From assembly GCA_947500505.1 (NCBI GenBank), contig CANMSL010000001.1, forward strand, positions 434,001 through 498,000: a DNA stretch of 64,000 nt, read 5' to 3'. Position numbers and translations under genes: made by a program. The notes beneath the pieces were generated by a model. The model was not told the origin of the DNA. It made no database searches and saw only the letters and a list, made by a program, of their open reading frames with translations. The first letter of the stretch is position 1. Each line of letters opens with the position of its first letter. The stretch comes from an uncultured Aquimarina sp. (GTDB lineage: Bacteria; Bacteroidota; Bacteroidia; Flavobacteriales; Flavobacteriaceae). Of this stretch, positions 47,193 through 57,492 are shown piece by piece.

Positions 47193-49793
47193 TTGAAAAT
47201 TATTACGAAACATATCATCATCATAATTTCCCTTATGATTCCTATCATAGCCTTATCTCAATCGGATGTTATAGAAGGTAATGTAATTGATCAGGATAAC
47301 CGTATTATTGAGGGAGCGACCATAATTCTGTATGACTCGTCAGACAATATGATCTCTTATACTATTACCGACCAAAATGGCCATTATCTTTTGGAAGGAA
47401 AAATAGCTGTTGACTATATTATAGAAGTAACACATATTGCTTACACAAAACAAAGAAAATCAATTAGGATAATTCCTGTTGATGGTTCCAATATTAAAAT
47501 TGATTTTATCTTAAAAGAGGATACAAACACTTTAAACGAAGTAGTTATACTTTCTGCTAATAAAGAAAATGATACAGTAAAATTAGATCTTAAAAAATAT
47601 AAGCTTTACGATGATAGTTCTCTAAAAGATATTCTACAAAAAATTCCAAACTTCCGGCTTAGCGATGATGGTACTATTGTATATAAAGGAAAGAATATAG
47701 ACAAGATACTTGTGAATGACAAAGAATCATTTGTAAACCAAAACAGTATTGCCCTGGAAAGTATTGAAAATAAGATAATAAACGGTATAAGCATTGTCAA
47801 CAACTATAAAGATAACTTCTCTCTCGATTTTGATGAGATAGAAGAAACCGTTCTTAATATTAATACCAAAAGCAGTACTCAAAATATTTTAAACGGGTCT
47901 TTAGAATCTAGGTTTGGTATTGAAAACAAATATGTATTCAAGGCTAATGGATTTTTATTTTCAAAAAATGTCAATGCTTTTCTTACCAACAATACTAATA
48001 ATATTGGTGAAAACATTACTCAGGTAAAAGAAATAAGCACAATATTCAGTAAAAATCAAGCTTTTTCTCCATATCAGGCAAGAGCATTAAACATTTTATT
48101 TTCATCAAATGAAAATCTTAAAAGAGATTTCTTTACTAATACCAACCTAACTCTGAGAAATCAATCGAAAAGGTTGAAAACTTCCGGAGTTTTTTATTAC
48201 ATCGCTCCGAATAGATTGAACAGTATTATCAATTCTATTATGACTATTGACGAAACACCATTACTAAATAGTGAAAGTATTACTAGATCCAAAGCGAATT
48301 CATTATTAGGAGCCGGATCAATCGCCTACAAATTAACTGATAAAACAATTCTATCGTATATTATAAACGGCAATTTTATTGATAATAAAAATACCAATAA
48401 TATTACCAATCAATTGTTTACCAATGGGCAACCAGATAATACAAATGAGATTGTTTCGAATAACTTCTATGACACCTCCTCATTACTTAACCAGATCTCC
48501 ATAACCAGCAAACTTAGAAAAAACTTAATATTCGATTCTAAAATCAGTCTTTATAAAGAGTCCAGCAATTTACTTAATGATTATAATATAAACAGCAACG
48601 AATTTACGGACGCGCAAAATTATAAGTTTAGTAAAGACAATATAAAGAGTATATCATATTTTAAATACAAAGTTACTGAACAATTCATCCCTAATTTAAT
48701 CTTTGATTATACCGCTACAGAGGAAAAACTTAAAGATCGTAACGTTGGGACAGATATCATCACGAGAAAATTGGATGATTACACCGTTTCATTAGATTTT
48801 TCAGGAAATGACTTGTTTAAAAAAGTGTCATATAATGCCTCTATAGCTCTAAACAATGTAACTAACAAAACTTCTTTTCTAAATCAAGAGAATTCGACAT
48901 TTGTGCCTATTAAATTTTCAACATCTTATGAAAATAAGCTTAATAGGATATCTTTCGAGTTTGATCGAAAAAGAAGTTTTAATGATTTAGAATCTGGAGT
49001 TAACACTATACAACCATTTAACAAGGTAATGATAGGGAATAGTAATTTTCCTGGTAGATTCAGTATTTCGAATAAGCTTTTTACTCAATATAGTTATAAT
49101 AGTATTTTTGATGGTACGTCTTATTCATTATCAATAGGATATAATACGCATACAGATCTTTTAAAGAACTATTTCGTACAGATAAACAACGGTATCGCTG
49201 AATTTGAAATATTTCAGGCAGATTCCTCTAAAGACTTTCGTGTAGAAGGGAATTATTCTAAAACGCTTTTCCAGCTTAGTTACCCAACTAAGATTGATAT
49301 AGGATTGACTTATAAAAAAGATTTTTACCCAACTATAATAGCAGATCAGGTAATTGATATTGAAGACACGGATGTTTCACCAAACTTCAAACTGGAAACT
49401 ATTAGTGATCACTTATTAAATTTTAGAATTTCTTCCAGGTTTTCTTTTGTGACAAATGATGCTCGGGATACCAGCTACGATGCAACGTACAATAGCAATA
49501 CTTTTTCAATTTTATTAAAAAACAAAAATTGGGATGGAAACCTGTCTTTTCTTTATGATCACAATAAAATTAACAATGTTATCTACTCAAGAAAGAACAT
49601 AAACTTTAATATATCCTACACCATAAATAAAATTACTCTATCTGCTGAAGCCAGACATATAGGAGAATTACTGTCAATATTTAACAATGACGCATATAAT
49701 TCTCAATTCAATTTATCCAATGGAATTACCAATTTAACCATCAATAATCAGTCGCTGAATTATTTAATTTTCGGCGTTAAATATAATTTATAA
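47193..49793 (+). CDS. Outer-membrane beta-barrel protein with carboxypeptidase-like regulatory domain (TonB-dependent-receptor-like)
   Basis: TTG start, signal peptide, CarboxypepD_reg-like VIEGNVIDQDNRIIEGATIILYDSSDNMISYTITDQNGHYLL, plug-like LKDILQKIPNFRLSDDG, long beta-rich C-terminus. Confidence 0.85.
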   Translation: MKIITKHIIIIISLMIPIIALSQSDVIEGNVIDQDNRIIEGATIILYDSSDNMISYTITDQNGHYLLEGKIAVDYIIEVTHIAYTKQRKSIRIIPVDGSNIKIDFILKEDTNTLNEVVILSANKENDTVKLDLKKYKLYDDSSLKDILQKIPNFRLSDDGTIVYKGKNIDKILVNDKESFVNQNSIALESIENKIINGISIVNNYKDNFSLDFDEIEETVLNINTKSSTQNILNGSLESRFGIENKYVFKANGFLFSKNVNAFLTNNTNNIGENITQVKEISTIFSKNQAFSPYQARALNILFSSNENLKRDFFTNTNLTLRNQSKRLKTSGVFYYIAPNRLNSIINSIMTIDETPLLNSESITRSKANSLLGAGSIAYKLTDKTILSYIINGNFIDNKNTNNITNQLFTNGQPDNTNEIVSNNFYDTSSLLNQISITSKLRKNLIFDSKISLYKESSNLLNDYNINSNEFTDAQNYKFSKDNIKSISYFKYKVTEQFIPNLIFDYTATEEKLKDRNVGTDIITRKLDDYTVSLDFSGNDLFKKVSYNASIALNNVTNKTSFLNQENSTFVPIKFSTSYENKLNRISFEFDRKRSFNDLESGVNTIQPFNKVMIGNSNFPGRFSISNKLFTQYSYNSIFDGTSYSLSIGYNTHTDLLKNYFVQINNGIAEFEIFQADSSKDFRVEGNYSKTLFQLSYPTKIDIGLTYKKDFYPTIIADQVIDIEDTDVSPNFKLETISDHLLNFRISSRFSFVTNDARDTSYDATYNSNTFSILLKNKNWDGNLSFLYDHNKINNVIYSRKNINFNISYTINKITLSAEARHIGELLSIFNNDAYNSQFNLSNGITNLTINNQSLNYLIFGVKYNL

Positions 49794-49812
49794 ACCTTAA
49801 AACTCTATTATT

Positions 49813-50547
49813 ATGAAAATCACAAAATTTTTATCCGTTATTATTTTAGGTGTTATCTTTTCTTTTAACATCACTGCTCAGGAAGAAGAAAAAACAATTT
49901 TAAAAGTTTCCTATACTACGAGTAATGTATCCGATTTCTTAATTGGCTCCCTTAAAGCACAAATTAAAGACCCGGTACAATATTCAAAGATTTTGAACAA
50001 GATTTCAGCATCTAAAATCTACCACACGCTATACCAAAACCTAAAAACAAAAGAATCTATTTATGTACTAGATTCCATTACAGAGGCGAGAGGTATAAAA
50101 ACTGTAGGACACGCAAATTACACTTATAATGATGCTAAGAAGGTGCTAGTTGGAAAAGAAAGCTTTATGGGAAAAGAATTTAGATTCAAAGGAGCTTCAG
50201 AAAACCTAAAATGGAAAATCACTGATGAGACAAAAGAAGTGAATGGGTATAAAACCAGAAAAGCTATTCTGGAAAGTAATCCTGATATATACGTTTGGTT
50301 TACAACTGATATTCCAGTAAACGCTGGTCCTTATATTTACTATGGATTACCAGGTTTGGTTTTAGAATCCAATAGTTTTTTCCAGTCAATTACTGCATCG
50401 TCCATTTCTTACAGTCAAGAAGATGTTTTTAACAAGCAACTTGCTACTATTGCTGAAGAGATTAAAGTAAATAATGATGTAACCTTGAAAGAAGTAATCG
50501 TAAAAAAAGAAAACTTTAAGAGAATGGCAGAAAAGGGAAAGAGTTAA
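49813..50547 (+). CDS. GLPGLI family protein
   Basis: Signal peptide and diagnostic YYGLPGLVLE motif. Confidence 0.92.
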   Translation: MKITKFLSVIILGVIFSFNITAQEEEKTILKVSYTTSNVSDFLIGSLKAQIKDPVQYSKILNKISASKIYHTLYQNLKTKESIYVLDSITEARGIKTVGHANYTYNDAKKVLVGKESFMGKEFRFKGASENLKWKITDETKEVNGYKTRKAILESNPDIYVWFTTDIPVNAGPYIYYGLPGLVLESNSFFQSITASSISYSQEDVFNKQLATIAEEIKVNNDVTLKEVIVKKENFKRMAEKGKS

Positions 50548-50588
50548 TCACTCTTCCCTTTTTCCTCTAATCAGAATTATGAATCAAT

Positions 50589-51449
50589 ATGGCTTTAGAA
50601 ATCAAAAACATCTCGAAAAGATATTCCCCTAGTAAATTTGGGTTAAAAGATTACTCTCTAACAATTTCCAGAGGAATACTGGGGCTTTTAGGACCAAACG
50701 GAGCAGGAAAATCTACACTTTTAAAAATTATAGCAACCATAAGCAAGCCTTCTAGTGGTACCATTCTTTTTAATCAAAAAGATATTCTAAAAAATCCCAA
50801 TTATATTCGTAATATTCTTGGATACCTTCCTCAGGAATTTGGAGTTTATCCTAACCTCAATGCATATGAGTTCTTAGAATATATTGCAGCCATGAAAGGA
50901 GTCGGAGGAAAAGATTTACGTCATAAAATCGAACATCTTATTGAGGAGACTAATCTTTCTGAAGTAGCCAAGAATCATTTAAGCACTTATTCCGGTGGCA
51001 TGAGACAACGTATTGGTATTGCACAGGCTTTATTAAACGATCCCAAAATTTTGATCCTTGACGAGCCGACTGTAGGATTAGACCCAGAAGAAAGACTACG
51101 ATTTAGAGATTTGATTTCAGAGCTATCAGATGATAGAATTATTATCTTATCATCACATATTGTTTCTGATATTGAAACGATTGCTGATCAAGTTGTCATT
51201 ATGAATAAAGGACAATTGATTACAAAAGGAAACCAGGTAGATATCATAAATCAAGTCCGTGGAAAAGTTTATGAAACCGTAATAACTCAATCGGAGATTA
51301 AAAATTTCAAAAATGACTATAAAACAATTAGTTCGTTTCGGGTAGAAGATGGTTATAGAGTTCGATTCATTAACACAAAAAAAGTTGATTCTTTTCATAA
51401 CGTTAATCCGACACTAGAAGATGCATATATCTATCTAAATCAGAAATAA
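50589..51449 (+). CDS. ABC transporter ATP-binding protein
   Basis: Walker A GPNGAGKST, signature YSGGMRQR, Walker B LILDEP. Confidence 0.95.
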   Translation: MALEIKNISKRYSPSKFGLKDYSLTISRGILGLLGPNGAGKSTLLKIIATISKPSSGTILFNQKDILKNPNYIRNILGYLPQEFGVYPNLNAYEFLEYIAAMKGVGGKDLRHKIEHLIEETNLSEVAKNHLSTYSGGMRQRIGIAQALLNDPKILILDEPTVGLDPEERLRFRDLISELSDDRIIILSSHIVSDIETIADQVVIMNKGQLITKGNQVDIINQVRGKVYETVITQSEIKNFKNDYKTISSFRVEDGYRVRFINTKKVDSFHNVNPTLEDAYIYLNQK

Positions 51450-51453
51450 TACA

Positions 51454-52998
51454 ATGAGTCAGTTCATAAAGATCATAAAGGCAAATTATTTGCAACATAT
51501 TAGAAGTTATTCTTTCCTAATAACTCTAGGACTAAGTTTATATGCTGCGTATGCGTTTGTACCTACGCCAGAAGCTGGCTACACCACTATCCGATTTGGT
51601 AACTATACCGGAAATTATAATTCTATATGGATAGGATATGTTACGGCGATTATGTCGAGTGTTTTTTTGTCACTATTCGGTTATTTTCTGATTAGCGGGA
51701 GTATCAAACGTGATTTAGATTTACGGCTTGGACAAATCATTTCTGCCACAAAAGTTAAAAACTATACCTACCTTTTTTCTAAAACTTTAAGTAATTTTTT
51801 AGTGTTACTCACGATGGCTACGGTAATATTGATGATGAGTATTATTTTACAGTTCATATATGGAAATGAATTTGATTTTAACCTAAAACATTATATTTTA
51901 CCTTACTTTATCATTACGATTCCATCTATTTTTTTTATTGCCTCTATTGCTGTAATTTCTGAAATATTATTAACAAGGGCAAGAATCGTTCAATATATAG
52001 TATTTGTAGTTATTTTCTTTTTTATGCTTTTTATCCCGGAGAAAAAAGGATTAGACAATTTAGATCTATTCGGCTCTAAGTATACAACCACTATCTTGGA
52101 AAACCAGTTACAAAAAGAGGTTCTAACTGATAATACCGAACTATCTATAGGATTCATTAAGAAAGCAAAAAATGATAAAATCAAATTAGTAAATTTCCAC
52201 TCAATTCATTTTTCTTATTCGTTTTTAACGTATCGTTTTTTATGGGTCATATTTGGTCTGGGATTAGTTTTTTTTTCGTCGATATTTTTTCATCGTTTTA
52301 ATGTTAGAAGTAAGGAACCAGTAGTTAATGATTCACAAAAAACTAAACCAAATTTAAAAAGTGCTCGCTTAAGGATCGCACCTTGGATTGAGAACAAACA
52401 GACTGTATTTAGTATAATTCCAATTATAAAAATAGAGTTAATGATGTTTGCCAGAAAAGGATCCTTATGGATCAATTTAATCAGCATCGCTTTAATATTG
52501 GGATTGATCTTCGCTTCGATTGATACTGCTCATAAGTTTCTATTGCCAATACTCTGGTTTTTACAAGTTACAAGATGGTCAGACCTAATTACGAAAGATA
52601 CCGAATATAGAACTTTTTATTTCATCTATTCTTCGTTCAAACCATTGGATAGAATTTTTGCAGGAAGAATAATCGCAGGAATTCTGTCTGCTTTCATATT
52701 AGCTTCTCCTTTATTGATCAGAACGATTATCGAGGGAGATTATACATCCTGTATGAATATAATTTTAGGAGCAATTTTTATAATATCGTTATCCACATTC
52801 ATGGGTGTGTTGAGTAAATCCTCAAAATTATTCGAGATCTCTTTCCTATTGATCACCTACTTTAATATAAACTCAATTCCCTTTACTGATTATTATGGTG
52901 CTATAAACAATTCCTTATATCAGGTTTTTATCGTGACAATTATAACCGCAATACTATTGTCTATTTCTTATGTACTTATGAAAAAGCGTAACTTATGA
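51454..52998 (+). CDS. ABC-2 type transporter permease
   Basis: 514 aa, about 12 TMs, directly after the ATPase. Confidence 0.85.
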   Translation: MSQFIKIIKANYLQHIRSYSFLITLGLSLYAAYAFVPTPEAGYTTIRFGNYTGNYNSIWIGYVTAIMSSVFLSLFGYFLISGSIKRDLDLRLGQIISATKVKNYTYLFSKTLSNFLVLLTMATVILMMSIILQFIYGNEFDFNLKHYILPYFIITIPSIFFIASIAVISEILLTRARIVQYIVFVVIFFFMLFIPEKKGLDNLDLFGSKYTTTILENQLQKEVLTDNTELSIGFIKKAKNDKIKLVNFHSIHFSYSFLTYRFLWVIFGLGLVFFSSIFFHRFNVRSKEPVVNDSQKTKPNLKSARLRIAPWIENKQTVFSIIPIIKIELMMFARKGSLWINLISIALILGLIFASIDTAHKFLLPILWFLQVTRWSDLITKDTEYRTFYFIYSSFKPLDRIFAGRIIAGILSAFILASPLLIRTIIEGDYTSCMNIILGAIFIISLSTFMGVLSKSSKLFEISFLLITYFNINSIPFTDYYGAINNSLYQVFIVTIITAILLSISYVLMKKRNL

Positions 52999-53414
52999 AT
53001 GACTTGGAACTTATATCAAAAAGTCAACCAATCATTATTTATGATGGCATCTGCCGTTTCTGTAACAAGTCAGTGCAGTTCATTTTAGATAATAACCCTA
53101 ATCCAGCAATTCGTTTTGTATCGTTTCAGTCTCAGAAAGCGCAAAAATTAATTGTACAAAGAGGTATTACAACAGATATGAGTTCTATTCTATTTATTGA
53201 AAACGGTAAAATTTACAATAAGTCTACAGCTGTTTTAAGAATTCTGAACCATATCGATTCATCGTAGAAATATTTATATTACCTACATATAATACCAAGC
53301 CCGGTAAGAAATTTCGTGTATTGGATAGTATCTAAATATCGGTATTCAATTATGGGGAAATCTGATCATTGTAGACTACCTACAAAAGAAGAACGTATTT
53401 TCTTTTTAGAATAA
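52995..53414 (+). pseudogene. DCC (DUF393) thiol-disulfide oxidoreductase family protein interrupted by one in-frame TAG at 53265-53267
   Basis: N-part IIIYDGICRFCNKSVQFIL (DGxCxxC); after the TAG the same frame continues KYLYYLHIIPSPVRNFVYWIVSKYRYSIMGKSDHCRLPTKEERIFFLE*, the canonical DCC C-terminus. Confidence 0.85.
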
Positions 53415-53441
53415 ATACTGATAAAGTTTATCTTTATCCCA

Positions 53442-53927
53442 ATGTATAACAAAACACTGGAATCGATTACCGTAAAGGAGGCTACCAAAAAGATGGAACA
53501 TTACTGTGCCTATCAGGAAAGGTGTCATAAAGACATTAGGGATAAGTTGAACACCATGAAGCTTATTCCAGAGGCAAAAGAAAAGATAATCGTACACCTT
53601 TTGGAGCAAAATTTTCTTAACGAAGAGCGCTTTGCCAAAAGTTTTGCCAGAGGAAAATTCAGGATAAAAAAATGGGGAAAAAAACGAATTATTAGAGAAC
53701 TGAAATTCCGGCAAATTTCTGAGTACTGTATCAAGGTCGCTTTAAAAGAAATTACAGATAATGAATACTTAGAAACTTTTCATCTGATTGCAGAAAAAAA
53801 GTTCACCTCTATTATAGAAAAAGATACTTTTAAGAAAAGAAAAAAACTAATTGATTATCTTTTGTATAGAGGGTGGGAAAACGAATTAGTTTTCGAAAAG
53901 GTTAAAGAACTATCCGATTATAAGTAA
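53442..53927 (+). CDS. recX: Regulatory protein RecX
   Basis: Tandem three-helix repeats, HLLEQNFLNEERFAKSFARGKFRIKKWGKKRIIRELKFRQIS. Confidence 0.9.
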   Translation: MYNKTLESITVKEATKKMEHYCAYQERCHKDIRDKLNTMKLIPEAKEKIIVHLLEQNFLNEERFAKSFARGKFRIKKWGKKRIIRELKFRQISEYCIKVALKEITDNEYLETFHLIAEKKFTSIIEKDTFKKRKKLIDYLLYRGWENELVFEKVKELSDYK

Positions 53928-54039
53928 CGTGAGTTTAACATAAAAAAATTATTTGTCTTCCATACAATTTTTCTCCGTTTCACTATGATAAACAAATCAA
54001 TTTGACGGCTTTTTAAGATTTAATCCTTCCATCAAATAA

Positions 54040-54909
54040 TTAAAAATCAGAGTACTTTTTATTAGTCCGTTTAATAGCCAACTCGTTTTTATAATCCATC
54101 CATTTCTGGCCTTTTTGCTTACGCATAAAATTATCGAAGTGGCGCATAATAAATACATTATAAGAAGCTTGCATAAAATTACCAAGTTTCTTAGGCACTG
54201 CCCGTATACTCATAGAAAATCCTGGAGTTAGATAAGTCATGTGGTGCCAGTAACCTTCTGGCATATATAATGTTTCTCCATGTGTAAGATTAGTTACGAA
54301 CCCTTTTGCTTTTTTCAATGCGGGCCATTTTTGTAAATTTGGATTAGAAAAATCGATATCCTGATGAGCAATTAGCGCGTGTGGAACCTTATAAAGATAT
54401 TTTGTTTCTGAAGGTGGAAAAAGAATACATTGTTTTTCTCCATGAAAATGGAAATGAAATATATTTGCCAAATCGATATCATAATGCATAAATACCTTAG
54501 AGCCTCCTCCTCCAAAAAATAAGAAAGGCATTTTTTTAAGAAATTTTAAACCGATTTTTGGATATTTAAAATCATTTTGAAGCGCAGGAACTTCTTTCAA
54601 TAGATTATACAAAAAAATTCTATAGTTGGTAGTTTTATTCTTTAGCAAATCGACATACTCGCTCATTTTCATACTCGTATGCGGTTCATTAAACTTAAAC
54701 TTCGAATTTATAGGTCTATCATCAAACAAAGGCACTTCTTTATCACCTGCAATCTCATTAATATAATCCAAATTCCATTTATGAAAAGCAGGCCAATCCT
54801 CGATCAATCGTTCTATAACTACCGGTTTTTGGGGAATAAAATATTCTTTAAGAAATTCTTCTTTAGTTATAACTTCTACTCTTGGTATTTGTTCTAAATG
54901 TAATCCCAC
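54040..54909 (-). CDS. Cupin-like (JmjC-type) domain protein
   Basis: KPVVIERLIEDWPAFHKW, MHYDIDLANIFHFHFHGEKQCILFPP, GETLYMPEGYWHHM. Confidence 0.9.
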   Translation of the reverse strand: MGLHLEQIPRVEVITKEEFLKEYFIPQKPVVIERLIEDWPAFHKWNLDYINEIAGDKEVPLFDDRPINSKFKFNEPHTSMKMSEYVDLLKNKTTNYRIFLYNLLKEVPALQNDFKYPKIGLKFLKKMPFLFFGGGGSKVFMHYDIDLANIFHFHFHGEKQCILFPPSETKYLYKVPHALIAHQDIDFSNPNLQKWPALKKAKGFVTNLTHGETLYMPEGYWHHMTYLTPGFSMSIRAVPKKLGNFMQASYNVFIMRHFDNFMRKQKGQKWMDYKNELAIKRTNKKYSDF

Positions 54910-54962
54910 TAACTATGAATAATTCTAAAACTATTGTTTCCAAAGTTTATATATTTATTATA

Positions 54963-56066
54963 CTACTTGTTCAGGATAGTTTCTTTACCTTTTTGCTTAG
55001 CCAGTTCATTTTTTTCGATAACGTGATCTGGTCTGGACCATTTTGGTTTTTCTCCTTTTGATTCGAATTTAGAGTCTTTGGCCTCTATAGTATCAGGTTG
55101 GGCTTTTTTTACAAAAGGTTTCTGAGGATTAAGCCCCAGCTTTTTAAACATCTCCATATCTTCATTCACATCTGGATTGGGAGTTGTTAATAATTTATCT
55201 CCTGCGAAAATTGAATTAGCTCCTGCAAAAAAGCACATTGCCTGACCTTCTCTACTCATCTGGGTTCTCCCTGCGGATAATCTTACCTGAGTCTGTGGCA
55301 TCACAATTCTGGTGGTGGCTACCATTCTGATCATGTCCCATATTTCTACGGGTTTTTCATCTTCCATTGGAGTTCCATCTACCGCTACCAGTGCATTAAT
55401 CGGTACAGATTCTGGTTGTGGATTCAATTTCGCTAAAGCGACCAGCATACCAGCACGGTCCTTTGTTCTCTCACCCATGCCGATAATACCTCCACTACAT
55501 ACGGTAACATTAGTTTTACGAACATTATCAATTGTCTGAAGTCGATCCTCGTAACCTCTTGTAGAGATAACTTCCTTATAATATTCCTCTGACGTATCCA
55601 AATTGTGGTTATAAGCATATAATCCTGCTTCTGCAAGGCGCTGAGCTTGATTTTCTGTAATCATCCCTAATGTACAACAAACTTCCATCTCCAATTTATT
55701 GATGGTTCTTACCATTTCTAATACATTATCAAACTCCGGACCATCCTTCACGTTACGCCACGCTGCTCCCATACATACTCTAGAGCTTCCTGATGCTTTA
55801 GCACGCAGTGCCTGTGCTTTTACTTGTTGCACACTCATCAGGTCATTACCTTCAATATCCGTATGATACCTGGCTGCTTGTGGACAGTATCCGCAATCCT
55901 CAGGACATCCACCGGTCTTAATTGATAACAACGTAGAAACCTGAACTGTATTCGGATCGTGATATTCTCTATGAACTGTTGCCGCTTCATAAAGCAACTC
56001 CATTAAGGGTTTATTATAGATATCTAGTATTTCCTGCGATGTCCAGTTGTGTCTAATAACGCTCAT
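54963..56066 (-). CDS. bioB: Biotin synthase
   Basis: SIKTGGCPEDCGYCPQAARYHT radical SAM motif; AGRTQMSREGQAMCFFAGANSIFAGDKLLTTPNP. Confidence 0.97.
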   Translation of the reverse strand: MSVIRHNWTSQEILDIYNKPLMELLYEAATVHREYHDPNTVQVSTLLSIKTGGCPEDCGYCPQAARYHTDIEGNDLMSVQQVKAQALRAKASGSSRVCMGAAWRNVKDGPEFDNVLEMVRTINKLEMEVCCTLGMITENQAQRLAEAGLYAYNHNLDTSEEYYKEVISTRGYEDRLQTIDNVRKTNVTVCSGGIIGMGERTKDRAGMLVALAKLNPQPESVPINALVAVDGTPMEDEKPVEIWDMIRMVATTRIVMPQTQVRLSAGRTQMSREGQAMCFFAGANSIFAGDKLLTTPNPDVNEDMEMFKKLGLNPQKPFVKKAQPDTIEAKDSKFESKGEKPKWSRPDHVIEKNELAKQKGKETILNK

Positions 56067-56157
56067 AAATTATAAGGTATGTTAATTTTCAAAAGTAATT
56101 GTTTAAAATCAAAAAACACAAATTAGCTTTATCAAATTATATCGTTTTAATAACAAT

Positions 56158-57342
56158 CTATTTCTGGTCATTTTGCTTTTTTGGTGGAAGCTCTAACAAA
56201 ATACTAACTGCATTCCCTCCAAAACCTACAGCGTTTACGATAACTTTATTGAGTTTCTTTGGATGTTTTTTGTGCTCTATAAATGGAACCGGAATAAACT
56301 CCTGGTGCTGCATCATTAAAATTGCCATTTCCATACTTAGAATTCCGCTTGCCCCAAACGTGTGCCCAATTTTCCATTTGTTAGTTGTCAATGCAGGTAT
56401 GTTATCTCCAAAGACCGATTTAATAGCATTATACTCTGCGATATCTCCTTTTACCGTTCCCGGAGCGTGCAATACAATTGCATCTATTTCATCTTTATGT
56501 ATTGTTTTCATAACCATTCTCATAGAGCTCTGAAAACAAGCTGCATCAGTAGAAATTGATATGTTATGAGTTAGCGGCTCTGTAGCATATCCGATACCTG
56601 TGATTAAAGCTACAGCATCTTCTTTTAGACCATTTTCTAAACAAGCTACGCCTGCTCCTTCTCCCAGTAACATAGAGTTTCTGGTTTTATTCCAATTCAT
56701 TGCCTGACAAGGATACCCTACCATTCTATCCGAAGCATAAATTTTTAATGCTTTCATCTGGGCAATAGTAAATGGCGTCAATGGAGCTTCGCTCCCACCC
56801 ACTAAAAATTTATCACTTAATCCGGATTGAAGCCATGCAATACCGTTTAACACAGCGTGCAATGCGGTAGAACAAGTAATCGAATGACTGATATCAGGAC
56901 CTTTTGATCGTAAATCCTGAGCTATCCAAGAAGATATATTACCCAAAGTGGTCGTGGGTGAACTTAGCGTTGAAGATTGGTTAGTATGTAAAAACTCTTT
57001 ATGATACTTCTCAAAAAGACCTGTTGCACCTCTCGAAGAGCCTATGTTAATTCCAAAATTAAACTCTTTCTCCCAATTAGCTTCTTTAATTGCATTTCTT
57101 GCTGCAAAAATTCCGAATAACACAGAATCATCTAAAGATGCGTAATGTGGATTCTCCTCTTTGAGTTTTTCAATTTCTTGCCTTGATTTCGAATTTAATT
57201 TAGCAACAGGAACTTGATTTCCTATATAATCTTTAAAAGTAATCCTGTGTGATGGTTCTTTATATAAACTCCAAATCTCTTCGGAATTTATTCCCAATGG
57301 TGAAATAGAAGAAATACCAGTTATGGATACAGGATTTTGCAA
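56158..57342 (-). CDS. Beta-ketoacyl synthase family protein associated with the biotin cluster
   Basis: KAS fold: SITCSTALHAVLNGIAWLQSG active-site Cys, VLHAPGTVKGD, NKWKIGHTFGASG. Confidence 0.9.
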   Translation of the reverse strand: MQNPVSITGISSISPLGINSEEIWSLYKEPSHRITFKDYIGNQVPVAKLNSKSRQEIEKLKEENPHYASLDDSVLFGIFAARNAIKEANWEKEFNFGINIGSSRGATGLFEKYHKEFLHTNQSSTLSSPTTTLGNISSWIAQDLRSKGPDISHSITCSTALHAVLNGIAWLQSGLSDKFLVGGSEAPLTPFTIAQMKALKIYASDRMVGYPCQAMNWNKTRNSMLLGEGAGVACLENGLKEDAVALITGIGYATEPLTHNISISTDAACFQSSMRMVMKTIHKDEIDAIVLHAPGTVKGDIAEYNAIKSVFGDNIPALTTNKWKIGHTFGASGILSMEMAILMMQHQEFIPVPFIEHKKHPKKLNKVIVNAVGFGGNAVSILLELPPKKQNDQK

Positions 57343-57492
57343 GACTTAAATTTTGAGCAAATGTAGAGCTTTACTCAAATTTGTTCAACTGAATACTGTT
57401 TTTTTATTCAAACTTATGTAAGTTTTAATTGTAACGAAAAAGAAGATCTACAGACATATAAAATAACTACGATCATTAATATTTTACTTGTT

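Noticed and set aside
53406-53734. Minus-strand ORFs opposite recX
   Set aside because: RecX on the plus strand is well supported; antisense frames look like low-complexity by-products
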